64,000 nucleotides of DNA, from contig NW_024881322.1 in NCBI RefSeq assembly GCF_018691265.1, positions 9,723,989 through 9,787,988 of the forward strand, read 5' to 3'. The DNA comes from Tyto alba. Lineage: Eukaryota > Chordata > Aves > Strigiformes > Tytonidae. Positions 26,720-38,208 of the stretch are shown here, piece after piece (position 1 is the stretch's first letter; each line of letters begins with the position of its first letter). The notes under the pieces were generated by a model. It did not search any database and was not told the DNA's origin. It saw nothing but the letters and a program-made list of their open reading frames with translations. The position numbers and the translations under genes are program-made.

Positions 26720-29700
26720 ACTATTTGGTTAGATTTCTGTTACATGGGTTTTTTTTAAGATATATGCAATTTTTTTTCTCTTTGTCACATTCATGCACGC
26801 ATTTTTATGATGATTAAATGTTATCTTGGAAGGCCTTCTCTCCCTCTCTCTCTCCTCTTTGATGTGTTGTTCAGTTCTTAAGGGAATAGACGTAAGCCTT
26901 GTATTTTTGTGTCTGGAGAGATAAAACCTGCAGGAAGAAGCCTTTAGATCAAAGATCCTCTCAGTTCCTTTTCTTCTCTTTATTTTCAAAACGTTGTCCT
27001 CTGTGCCCTTTGACTCTGAAATTCCCACTGGTTCATTGCATTGGTTATTTTTCATTACTGCTCTCTGAATTTCTCTGACTGTCATAATCATCTCTGCGGT
27101 TGGTGCATTATCACTGGCATGGATGAACATTTCCAAAGCCCCATGTGGATTTGCTACTGCACCACAGCCAACTGAGTCATTCCCTCTGCCCCAGTTTCTT
27201 TATCAGTTGCTGCTTTCGGTTCAAGTTATGCATCTATTTCAGACTCTCTCCATCTCATTGTCATTCAAAGCTGCAGGAAAGCATTTAAACCAATATTTTC
27301 CTACACTCATATCTGAAAATTTGTTCCAAGCTATTGTCAAGCTGTAGCTGAGATGATTATCCTTTATTCAGAGCCCTTTAATGAAATTAACCGTCCCAGC
27401 TTACAAGAGCTGTTGATATCTGCATTCCTGGAAATGTAAACCACTGACATGACTTACTTCAGCTTGGGGTATAACAAAACATGGGAACAAGACTCAGGGC
27501 CTTCAAATAGGGAACTCCTGACAAACACAGCTGCATTACTGGTGACGCAGTACATTTCCTTATTTGATCAGTTTTAATGCAGTAAACCAAACCTGGCTGT
27601 TGTGTTCTTAATAAGTGCAGATGACACTGTAAATTCAGAAGTAGCTTTACCAACGTAGATTTTGTAGTTTGAGTTCTGTGGGCAGGACTGTGGGCCTCTT
27701 CAGATCTAAGAAGACTTAACTCTTCATATTATCTAGACAAAAGAAACAACTTTGGCAATTAAGGAGCAATATTACTGAGAAAGAACTAATTAGAAAGTCT
27801 TAGTTAGAGCCCTTAGATAACAGAGTCACTCAGAGCCAGCTGTAAATACAAGTCAGGGAGCCTGGGACGGACTCCGCGCGGCCCTGCAGCTTGGGTACGC
27901 ATTTAAATCTGAAGAAGTAAGAGCCAAGCATTACCGACTCAGCGTGATGGCATTTTTCTCCCATTATTGCCTTGCCATAAACAGCTAGTAGCCTGATAGG
28001 CAAGCCAAAATCCTGTCTACCGCATCGATCCCTGCAGAGCTATCGTTATTGCATCGGGGTTTTGTCAGAAATATAGCCCCCTGTTAGGCTCCTGGTTTAG
28101 GGCTGATTGAAGTTGTGGTGGAGGGGGAAAAGTTTGCCCCAGATGCTGTCAGGTTATAAGTGTTTACAAGGGGAGCACCACGACATCAAAGGAGAAGAAA
28201 AATAAATGTTTGATTATATTTGTTCCATTTGATCTTTCCTCCAGTAACGCAAATAAAAGAAATGCAGCTCGACAGCCTCTTGATCTCAACACAGAACATG
28301 TGCCAATAAAAGATAATTATTCCCAGTGTTTGGGTTAGGGAACAGTGGTAAATGTCATCGGAGGCATTTTTAGCACATACCAAAGTTCACAAGATTATTT
28401 AAACACATTGTTTGAGGCTCGTACTGGGACTTCTGTGCTCAGAAATCGGATCTGTACAACATATGTACTGTTGATAGCATTTCACAGTTCAATAATAGGG
28501 TGGGGATTTTTTTTTTTTCTTTTTTGCAAAGAGACGTTTCATTGATTTGCTTTGATAATAAAAGACCTGCAGGTGAGCTGGACAGTTTCCACCAGCAAAA
28601 TGGCCCTGTGGGGACAGTATCCATCATCCGTAGATGAATATGTAAAGGCAGCGCAAGCTGATTTTTCAAATATTAATTAAGCAAGTCACTGGTCAGCCAT
28701 CCATATACAGAGTTTTCATGCACGATTGGGGAAGTCAGGCTGTATGAAAGTACTCAAAGCACTCGGAGGACTATATATCCACTAACTCAAACAAGCTGAG
28801 GTTGAGGTTACAGTCAGTAAAGATTTCACTGACCTCATGGATAATCTGGTTTTATACAGACAAGCCAAGCTCAGGAGGGAGGTCAGCCCTTAACACTTGA
28901 TCTTTCAGATCTATCACTGAAAATTCATGGAGGACTTATTTGCACTTGCCTATCTTTTCACTTGCAGCAGATTTTATGCAGCTGATGTCTGACATTGATG
29001 ATTTAGTCTTGCATATGTATGAGACGATGACACAGGCAGCTGGTTTTAATTACCACCGTTCGTAGTCACCTCACCATAAAGCAGAAACGTGCCTCTCCAA
29101 AACAGTTCTGCATTCAGAAAACCTTTCTTCCTTCTTTCTGGTTCTTTACCCTGGCTGGGCATCCCCCCAGATTTCTCTCTTCCTGGCTTCAGACTCAGTG
29201 CTCTATTTTCCCTTTTTTTTCCTGGCTCATTCCAGAAATTAGAGCATTAGGGAAAATACTCAGCTGAACGCATCAGCGCTTGTTCAGGCTCATTCTGAGG
29301 GACGTGGTAAGGTGAGCGGCTGGGGCTCGATGCAAACCTGAGGAGTTAATTCCTCCCAGAAGAGACCTGAACCTAGAGATGGCAGGCACAACCCCTGCCT
29401 TCACAACGAGGAGCAGCCCCGCGAGAATCAAAACCAGCGGCACAAGGACCATCAAGCTGTGAGCGGGGGAGAAAGCAGGCACCGCGTCGGAGTTTCTCCC
29501 CACTCGAGCTGTGACCTGCACGCAGAGTATTTCCACCTGGTCTCCAGCCCCTCCGCACACGTTGGAGTCATTAAATCATCCATCAAGCCACCGTCTTTTG
29601 TGCGCTGTGGGATGGCTGCCTGCCTGCCTGACTCCCTCACTCGTTATTGGCCTTCTGCGGTCCTTTTCAGCCAATTCAATGAAACATAAATAGCATTTCA

Positions 29701-30050
29701 GATAAATGTTCACTCTGTTATAATACCTTTCCAATGTCTTTCTGCTCTTACTCTGGATGCATAAAAAAGGGCTGTAATGTCTTTCAGAGAGTTACTGAAT
29801 ACTTTTTGAACCCTGATATGCTCAGTACAAGGTTTATTAAATACAAGGGGTATAGGCATACACATTAGCAAAGTCTAGCCAGCTAAATTGTTCAGACAAA
29901 ATGAGCAGGCAATCTTCTGCCTTGCAAATCAATCTGTCTGCCATGATAAAGTGCTCCAAGCCTGCTGATGCTGGACCCATCTCTTTTTTTCTGAAAAAAT
30001 ATGTCCACGGCCACAAAAAATGTATGATTCAAGTTCTCCTGACCTTTTTT

Positions 30051-30072
30051 TATATATATATATATATATATA
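30051..30072. repeat. (TA)n microsatellite
   Basis: About eleven uninterrupted TA units are flanked by T-rich sequence. Confidence 0.95.
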
Positions 30073-32915
30073 TTTTTAAATAAAGCTGTTGGACACCACA
30101 GCAGGGATTCTCTTTTTTTTTTGCCTAAATAATATAGGGTGGATGCCACACAACCAGCTGGTAAGTGGAGAGAGAAAGCCTCAGTAATGTTACCCAGAGT
30201 TTTACTGAAGTGTGACACAGAACTAGTGTGTCCCCTGTCTTCCTGGCTTAGAAAACAAATTAACACTGGAGTATTTGTGGATTTGTCTCCCAGTTACTTG
30301 TTCGTCACCATTCACCATATAGCCTCAACGTTGATGTATATTTAAAGCAACCAATATAAATTAACAACAAAGATTGAGGATGTTAAATAACCTCCAGTAA
30401 AACTCCTTCCCCTCATTAGAGTAATTTCTAAAAATGAAAATACCTGAGTCAACATCTTGGTCTAACACTATGGACAGAAGATAACAAACTGGGGACTGAG
30501 TGACTTTCACCCTCTGAACTTCACCACCTGAAGGCGAAGGGAGCCTCTCCATCGCTTCTGGAAGGATGAGTAAGTGGAAATGCATTTTGGGGACCGAACA
30601 AAGTGTCACTCTCACCCTCACAAGAAGGCGGCAGACAGACACCCCAGCAGAAAGTCTGTCACTCTTCACTGAATTCCCGTCACATAAAACCAATGCAGAT
30701 AACACAGGTATGTTCTGGAGATCTCCGGGCCCCGAACTGAACACAAACCAGCAGCAATCAGATGCAAGAAATGTTTTCCAGGCAGCAGAAATGATAATAA
30801 TTATATAGCTGGGTATGCCCAAATCTATTCCATGCATATCAGAAGCATCTCTATTTGCGGTCTACCGGCACGCTTCCTTCTGTGTGGCGGTGATGCTGCA
30901 GATTCCCAGTGGAGAGCCCGAATAATCTTGCCTCCGAGCAACACAGCGATAGCGGTGTCGGTAGAAGTCCAGATAAAAGATAATGTGCAAGATAGGGAAT
31001 TTCATTTCATATCAGGAGCTGGGCAGGCAGTAGAACAAAGTTTCTTTGGGGCTGGAGCAGATGGGAGCGCAGCGTGTAGGCAGGTGTCCCATCAGCGTGG
31101 CTGCGGTTAACACTGAGAGGGGTAAGCCTGGGAGCCCTAGCCACCATAAACAAACTTATTTACACAGCTACTCAGTGATCTGGGTATCTAGGTATCACCG
31201 GTGTTTTTCTTCTACCCAAGCCTTTCTCCTTTTCACCCTCTGCAGTTGTCTGTAGCCAAATTCCTGCCTTGAGAGTCATCCAGAAAGGAAGCCTTCTGCC
31301 CCAAAGCTCTGATGTGGAAACCATGAAAGTTGGTTAAGAAATTTCCACGATCCCACGTTGCAAGTTCCTGGGCACTTAGTGATGAGGAAATGAGAAGAAG
31401 TAGGAAAGATACAGAGAGTCGTGTTCCTGCCCAAAAGTGACCATGTGGGTTTGGGTGTCTCAGTGTTTGGTTCTCTGATCCCCTCCAGACAGCTGGGTTT
31501 TGGCAAATGATTAGCACTGACCTTCTGAAACTCAAATTCCAGTGAAGAAGCCCTTTGAGATGAGCAGCCAAAACCCAGAAGCATCGCTATGGCAAAATTT
31601 GTATACAGAGATTAGGAACTATTGGGTGCCAAATAGGTAAAGGAAAGTTGCTCAATTTTTTGGGGGATATACAAGAAACTATTTCTTTTCCCTGAAGCTG
31701 GTGTCATTTCCAGACCTTCAAAACTAGACAACACTTGCCCTAGATAGATTTGGTGCATCACGCTATTTTAGGCAATAATTTGTGATGCAAAATTCATAAT
31801 TCATGTGCCTACATCATTCTTTTGCTTTAATCCTACATCCAGTAGTTTCTTTTGATGACTAGCAAAAATAACTACAGTCGCCACAGATGAAGGTAAGCTG
31901 TAACTTTTATCTAAAACTCTGCTTATATTTATCAGGTGACTGCTTGTGTTTTCAGAGGTGACCCAATCCTGCTCCTGCCAAGAATGACAGCTACTCCAAG
32001 GGCTCCCAAGCCCCTACTTTGCCTGTGCACAGAGCCTGGGACAGCATCCTTGGTGCTCCCCTGCATCTCCGAGGAGGATCCACCTCACTAAAGGACTCCC
32101 CTAGCACAGTGGGCTTGTTTTCTGCAGAAAATGCTAAACATTTCTACCCAGGATACAGGAAGGAGGATGCCCTGGACCACAACAGCTCCTCCGTGTTTAG
32201 CTGTAGCTCTCAGGAGAGCATCAGGGGGCAAAGTCAGAGGTGCATTCCCCTGCCCTAGGGGTGGGGGCTGTTTGGTGTGTCTCCTACACGCTGCTGTCGA
32301 GCCGCTCAGGCTCGCTGAATGTGGTTTTCAGTCCCTGCAGTGCAGCTGGTGAGCAGGCCGGCTGTAGGAAAGCGTGCTGATATGCCAGGAAAACTTCCCT
32401 GATGGTGGGAGATTGCGGTACCCAGGTGAAAATTAATTATTCCCTTCCTCTCAGCAAGATAAAGCAGAACACGCTCTGAATACAGGTTCCCTGAATACGG
32501 GCTGTCTGAAGTGCTCTTCTGGATTTGCACTAGGAAGAGCAGCCATAGAGATTTCTAGCTGTATCCATCCCCCAAAGTCTGGAAAATTTTAAAATACCGA
32601 ATTGCTGGGATACCCTGACCCAAGACCTCAGTCACTAAAATTTGACCTGCCAGCTGCCACCGCTTTTAAAGTAAATATGTTATGTATTCTTTCTGTGCTC
32701 ACCTTCACGTCTAACTTTGCTCCCCTTGGCATAGCGTGGTCACTCAGATGGTAACGTTTGGCCTTCAGCACACAACTGGTGGGTCATCAGCCTTTTCAGT
32801 GGTGCTGACTGCTTCTCCACACCGACCAGTCCAGGGCCTCCACGTTCAGAGCTTCCCCTTGCACCATAACCCTCTCCTAAGGTATTTCTGAAAGAGAAGA
32901 TAACCCCTCCAATAA

Positions 32916-32920
32916 AAGCC
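32916..32920. repeat. Left target-site duplication of the LTR (aagcc)
   Basis: Five bases identical to 33993-33997 on the other side of the LTR. Confidence 0.85.
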
Positions 32921-33107
32921 TGTTGTGGTTTGGGCCTGGTTGGCAGCCAACCACAACGCAGCAGCTCTCTCTCCCTTCCCCTCCAGCAATGAGAAGGGAC
33001 AGAGAGCCAGGTTTGGGGTCCGAGATAGGACTGGGATGGGGAAAAATTCCCCTTTATGGTCACGAGCAAAAGGCAGACTCGTTAGGGGAAGAAAAAAAGA
33101 ACATACA

Positions 33108-33113
33108 TTTATT
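33108..33113 (-). terminator. LTR polyadenylation signal AATAAA
   Basis: Plus-strand tttatt reads AATAAA on the minus strand, about 190 bp before the LTR end, downstream of the CCAAT and TATA motifs as expected for an LTR. Confidence 0.65.
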
Positions 33114-33392
33114 ACAGACACTAACAACACATAACAGAGTAAGACAGTGAGAAGCATTGCCACATCTTGAGAACACCTTCCCCCCACCCCTCCCTTCTTC
33201 CCGGGCTCAGCTCTGCTCCCGATATCTCTCCCTCCTCCCCCAGTGGCGCAGGGGCAGGGAATGGGGGGTGCAGTCAGTGCTGCCACTTTCCTTATCTTTG
33301 GTGAGGGGAGTGTCCGGAACTTGTTCCTCCTGCTCCATCGTGGTCCCCCTCTCACAGGAGACAGTCCTCCACAAACTTTCTCCGACATGAGT

Positions 33393-33504
33393 TCCTCCCA
33401 TGGGCCGCAGCATTCCCCACACTGCTCCGTCATGGGTCACTAACTTCCTCTGACTGGATTCCCTCCCACGGCTGCAGCCCTTCCCGAGCTGCTCCGGCGT
33501 GGGA
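33393..33504. repeat. Imperfect tandem repeat inside the LTR
   Basis: Two related units, starting near 33393 (tcctcccatgggccgcag) and 33461 (ccctcccacggctgcag), each run on into a 'ctgctccg...tggg' block. Unit spacing is about 68 bp and the match is partial. Confidence 0.6.
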
Positions 33505-33826
33505 CTCCCCCGCATGCTGCAGTCCTCCCAGCGCTGAATTACAGCAGCGGGGCTGCCTTTTCCCATGAGACCCCGGCCTTCTTCGGGCACAGAACCTTGA
33601 TCAGGCAAGCAGAAGCCGCAGGCCATAAATCAATGTCTGCTCCACCGTAGATCTCCATGGGTGGCAGGGGGGGGCCGCCCTGCCGTCTCACCACAGGATA
33701 CAGGGGGGTCTCTGCTCCGGCACACCTCCCCCCTCCTTTCTTCCTCCATTCCTCCACTGACCTTGGTGTTCACGCAGCTGCAGCAACTCCTCCTCACAAG
33801 TCCCACTGCTCATCACCACGTCCCTT

Positions 33827-33861
33827 CTTAAATACGTTATCGCAGAGGCGCAGCTGATTGG
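33827..33861 (-). promoter_or_regulatory. LTR promoter: CCAAT box and TATA-like box
   Basis: On the minus strand GAGCCAATCAG is followed about 25 bases later by GTATTTAAGAAG. This is the usual spacing order for a U3 promoter and predicts initiation near 33795-33805, running toward AOAH. Activity is not shown by sequence. Confidence 0.55.
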
Positions 33862-33992
33862 CTCAAGTTTCCCAAACAGAGATGGAGCTGACGTGGAGCT
33901 GGGGGAGCTTCGAGAAGCTTCTCACAGGGGCCGCCCCGATAGCCCCCTCCCCTGCCTACCAAAAAACTCCACCACTCACTCAACCCAGGACA

Positions 33993-33997
33993 AAGCC
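33993..33997. repeat. Right target-site duplication of the LTR (aagcc)
   Basis: Five bases identical to 32916-32920. If a 6-bp copy (aaagcc) were used, the LTR would not end in CA, so 5 bp is preferred. Confidence 0.85.
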
Positions 33998-35607
33998 TCT
34001 TACTATATTTGCCCTAAGGCCTTCCTCATTTCATAAGGCTTCTCACTTCTGTTTGGGGCACTTGGGACGTCCCACGGAGCAATACTGCTGTAACATAAAT
34101 ATGTGCTTTCAGCATTTTTGGAGAAGGGCAGTGAGACAGAATTACTGTCCATTTTCAATGAAGGAAGAGACTCCACACCTATGCATGAGTGTGCACACAC
34201 CAGATACATCCTGGGAGAAAAGACTCCTATCTGGAAAGACATTTATTTTGTCACAGTTACTGAGAAAGAAAAAAATAGAAGCAAATTATTTTTACTCTTG
34301 GCTAAAGGAAAGAGATGGTATCTGTTAGTTTGTCTATCTGCAATAGTTAATTCAAGGGCTTTCATGTGTTTTTTTTTGGCATCTCCACAATACAAGGGGA
34401 AGGAAAGATTCAATATGTATTCAAAAGGACAATTAATCTTGAAACGCCTTATTGTGCATTTCAAGGAGCAAGCCTTCAATTTGAGGAGCTTGACAGGATT
34501 GGTCTTGCTCAATTTCAAATGTTAATTTTGGTGCTAATAAGTAAATGTCATTTTTATGACTGTTTGCAGCTCTCTCTATCTTGCACACTAGATAGACAAA
34601 TATAAATAAATGTGTGTATTTACTTCAGGCACTGCCCTGAGGGATGCAGGGCACTTTTCTGTCCATCCCAGAGCACAGCAGAGGTGCGTGGCTCAGAGGC
34701 AGGGCACTGGGCAACACGGGGTTGGCTCCTCCAGCAAATGTCTTTGTTTGCTGGGATTACTCATGAGCTGTCCGGGCAGGATCATGCCCCTGGGTGGAAG
34801 AGGCAGGATGCGGCCATCCCTGCAGGGAAGCCGCGTGTGCAGGGGTGGAGGGACCCTGCCTGGACGTGGGTTCATCCCTGCTGGCAGCAGAGAGGTTAAT
34901 CAGCAGAATGAGCCTGGGAGCTGCAATCTCAGCAGGACAAGGGCTTATTGTTACCTTTCATGTTAAAATATTGCCCGATTGTTTGGGAACTCTATTTCTT
35001 TGGTGATTCAGCCACGAGTGGGAAAGGTGCCGTGACCCACTGAATGGCTTATCCATCACTCCTACCAATCTCACCATCCGGGGAGGGCAGGGGCCGCCGA
35101 ATCTCAGCCACTGGCCCCAGTTGTGTTTCCAGTGCTCGGCCCCTCGGCTGTGACCCAGCACAGGGGCACTGCCTGAGAGAGAGGAACCAGATCACGGCGC
35201 CAGCTCCTGTCCACGTAGCGGGCAGGCACCCGCTTGGTAGGACCGTCCCCGGGGTGAATTGTTTCCTGAATTAGAAGCAGGCTTGTCACTGCAGCGGGTC
35301 CAGGGACAGGGCACGCCGGTCTGGAAGAGAAGTTGCCAGGGACCAGCTCTGCCTCCCCTGGCGAGAAGGACGATTCATCCTTTGCATTCTTCAGCAGCGA
35401 AATCCCCTGCTCCTTCTAACGCTGTTTTCTCCCATCTTCTTCCAGACTGGTCTGGCGTATCAGCCCTAAAATGTGCTGTCACCCACAGATGAAACCAAAC
35501 ATGCAGCCATCCTTAGAAGGTGAACTTTGGCTGAGCTGAATCTGCAGCACCGATGAGCAATAAATGCCTTGTATTAGCTGCACTGGGGAAAAAACAGTTT
35601 TGGTTGG

Positions 35608-35624
35608 TTTTTTTTTTTTTGTTT

Positions 35625-35657
<33 letters not shown>
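35608..35657. repeat. Interrupted poly(T) tract
   Basis: T13, then gtttg, then about 32 uninterrupted T. Confidence 0.95.
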
Positions 35658-35658
<1 letters not shown>

Positions 35659-37671
35659 TGAAATGTAGGTTTCCCAACTACCCTTGCTACTGATTTTGCA
35701 GCACAAGATCCAGTAACTCCTCTCTGCTGGGGTTTTGGAAAGCCGTGCGCCTCGCCAAAGTCAGCTCATGCCCTGCAGGATCAGGCCCTAAACTGCATAT
35801 AAATCAGTTACAGGTGCTTGAATTAAGAGAATTAATTAATAAGATCTTCCCATCCCCTGGAGGTTCCAACCACAATGAGGCAAGTAGGGTACAGGCCAAC
35901 ACGAAACACTATTAATCCTGCATTTGTCCCAAGTGTGACAGACTGCTGGGAGCTATTCTTCGTGCTCATACCAGGGGGAATTGCCGGGACAGAACAGACC
36001 TTATTCTCTGTTTGCAGGGAACGATTCATGCAAGACATTAAATTTCCCAATGCCATCACTAAATCCCAGGATCCTCCTCATGAGTTATTCAGCACTTGTC
36101 ACTCTGGTCTTGCACACCTGCTTTATCATCCTCACATCCACCTCTGTCTTTCAGAGATGAATATTTATTATCTTCATTGCAACAGTGGAATCAAATCTTC
36201 TGCTACTTTACTAATGCAGTTCCTTTCCTGAAGATAAACATACCTATCTTCCAAAAAGAGTAACTTCTGGTTTTCATTCCAGGATACTTCAGAAGTATAT
36301 TACAGCCTGGCTCAAATCCTCACCATATCTGCAAGGGAAACAATGTTTAATGTCTTCAGCTGGGGTGTGGGCATCCGAATACATCCTAGACCAAATGATA
36401 CCTGGTGCTGCACTTCTGGCTCATGTTAGACAACACTGCCACAGGGCTACGGCTTCATCCAAGCGCAAATGGGGGGTTACCTTTGCATTTCCATTCAGGG
36501 TGTGCTGGAAGAAGGCACAGAGCATTTACCAAACTGGCTGGGAGACAGGGACGGCTGCCCACAGGTGCCTGCATCAGCAGGCTTCAGAAGCTGGGAAAGC
36601 GTAATGAAGGCTGATGGAAATGGGCCTTTGCTAACACGTTCAAAAGCCTGGAAAATGCCTTTTTAATGTGCTAATGTGTCAGCAAGAGAATTACGAGTCC
36701 ATTAACAAATGGGGAGCACCTATGAGTTCTCATCTCAGCATACCACAATTTTTTTCTTTTCCAATACACAGTATAAAGCTGTGTTCCTACAGCATCTCGG
36801 GTGCCCTGATATGCCATTAGTAAGACAGGGTGGTCTCAGCAGCACTAAAGTACTAATTTCTATCAGGAACTTGGCCAACCAGGCAGTTATAGACGTGCCA
36901 TCCTTCTCTTCACAGTGTGGGAAGCACAGTTTCAGCCCCATTCGGCAACGCCGGGGGGCAGAGGAGCCACTTTTGGGCTCCGGAGCCCGGCCTGGGGTGC
37001 GTGGGGCTGGCACGCCGCTGGGATGCTGACTGCAGCAGGAACCGCTTGCTCCCCCAAGATGACTTTCCTAGACAGCAGCCCCACTCAGCAGCACGAGCAG
37101 GGAGCCGTCAGGTGCCTGGAGATGGCTCCCGCAAGGCAAAGCCACTTTTTGCAGCCCTCGCGGAGGAATTAGCATGCCGGGCAGATGGTGCAAAGCCGTT
37201 CAGACTGCCTCCTCTGGAGCCCCCCTCCAGCAAAACACTGTGCTAAAGCATCTGTCATTGTCTCTGCTCGGGGGGGGGATCACTTTTAAAAGGCCCTCCA
37301 GTGCCGCTGTACCGGTACCCTGCTCAGTCCCTGCAAAACTCAGCATCTATCAAGCCTCATCAAAATGCGAGGAGGAAGCAAAATTCTCCCCTTGCACCTC
37401 CTGCCTGCGTGGTGGGCTTGCTCCTTGATGTGTAAACCTCTGGGAAACTACACTGTGGAAAGCCCTAGAAAATCGCCGGCAGCAATTCCCTGCTGCTGAG
37501 GGCTCGCCTGGCACGGCAGGCGCGTGGCGCCCACCCTGGGGCAGACGGGACACCTCGCAGGGCCATGGAGCACCAGTTAGTGCTCAGGTCTAGGCTGACC
37601 ACAGCGTCGCTGCTGGCAGCGTTTGATTTCTTTGCTCTGCATGAACAAAGTGATAAACTCCGTATTTTCTA

Positions 37672-37692
37672 TTTTTTTTTTTTTTTTTTTTT
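37672..37692. repeat. T21 homopolymer
   Basis: Uninterrupted run of T in intergenic sequence. Confidence 0.95.
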
Positions 37693-38176
37693 CTGCCATC
37701 CAAGGTGATCTGAATGAATACTTGCCAGTCACTTGACTAATTAGCTTAATTCAGGAACCTGTCTTCAGAATCCCATTGTTGAGAAGCCTCCTGAAGTCAG
37801 GGAATTTAAAAGCGACTTGGGTTTGATTAAACCCAGACCAAAGCAATGAAGGCACTTGCTGCTTGCTTTTTCCTTTTCCTTTTTCCCCACAAGCACAGTT
37901 TTGATTCATGGCTGCTTCCAGTCCTCCATGTGCAGCAAAAGTTGGACACTTGGAGTGCTTTTTTCATCAAATCAGCTTGTCAGAAATATAACTGGGTGAA
38001 AATAGTGTAATTAATTCTGCGTGAGTTACTGTTATGGACTTGTTACACATACCTTTTACTGTAAGTCAGATAGGTGGGCAGGCAGGATGGTTTTCCTCAG
38101 GTGATGCGGGTTTGGTGGTGGAAGTTCTGGGCCAGAACCTGGTGGAAGGTATGCAGACTGCTGCAATTTGGCTTCC

Positions 38177-38208
38177 TTTTTTTTTTTTTTTGGGGGGGGG
38201 GGGGGGGG
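38177..38208. repeat. T15 directly followed by G17
   Basis: Two abutting homopolymers. The 17-base G run is exceptional for the window and could form G-quadruplex-like structure or reflect a length error. Confidence 0.9.

Larger units (their letters stand above)
21857..32915. other. Intergenic sequence upstream of AOAH
   Basis: No gene recognised. It contains homopolymers at 22903-22923 (T21), 23564-23582 (A19) and 26696-26719 (T24) and a (TA)n tract at 30051-30072. A GC-rich stretch lies at 24780-25150. The open frames are low-complexity or lack family similarity. Confidence 0.7.
32921..33992 (-). mobile_element. Solo LTR of an ERVL-type endogenous retrovirus, minus orientation
   Basis: A 1,072-bp unit runs from TGTTGTGG to CCAGGACA on the plus strand, so it has the 5'-TG...CA-3' ends of an LTR. 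It is flanked on both sides by the same 5 bases, aagcc (32916-32920 and 33993-33997). A 5-bp duplication is typical of ERVL. Read on the minus strand it starts TGTCCTGG, like many avian ERVL LTRs as I recall, and promoter-type signals come in the expected order: CCAAT (33857-33861), TATTTAAG (33827-33834) and AATAAA (33108-33113). No gag, pol or env remains, so it is a solo LTR left by recombination. It lies between ELMO1 and AOAH, in sense with AOAH. The intact short duplication suggests moderate age. Confidence 0.88.

Noticed and set aside
33207..33626. Open frames on both strands between 32840 and 33760
   Set aside because: They fall wholly inside the solo LTR, which is non-coding.
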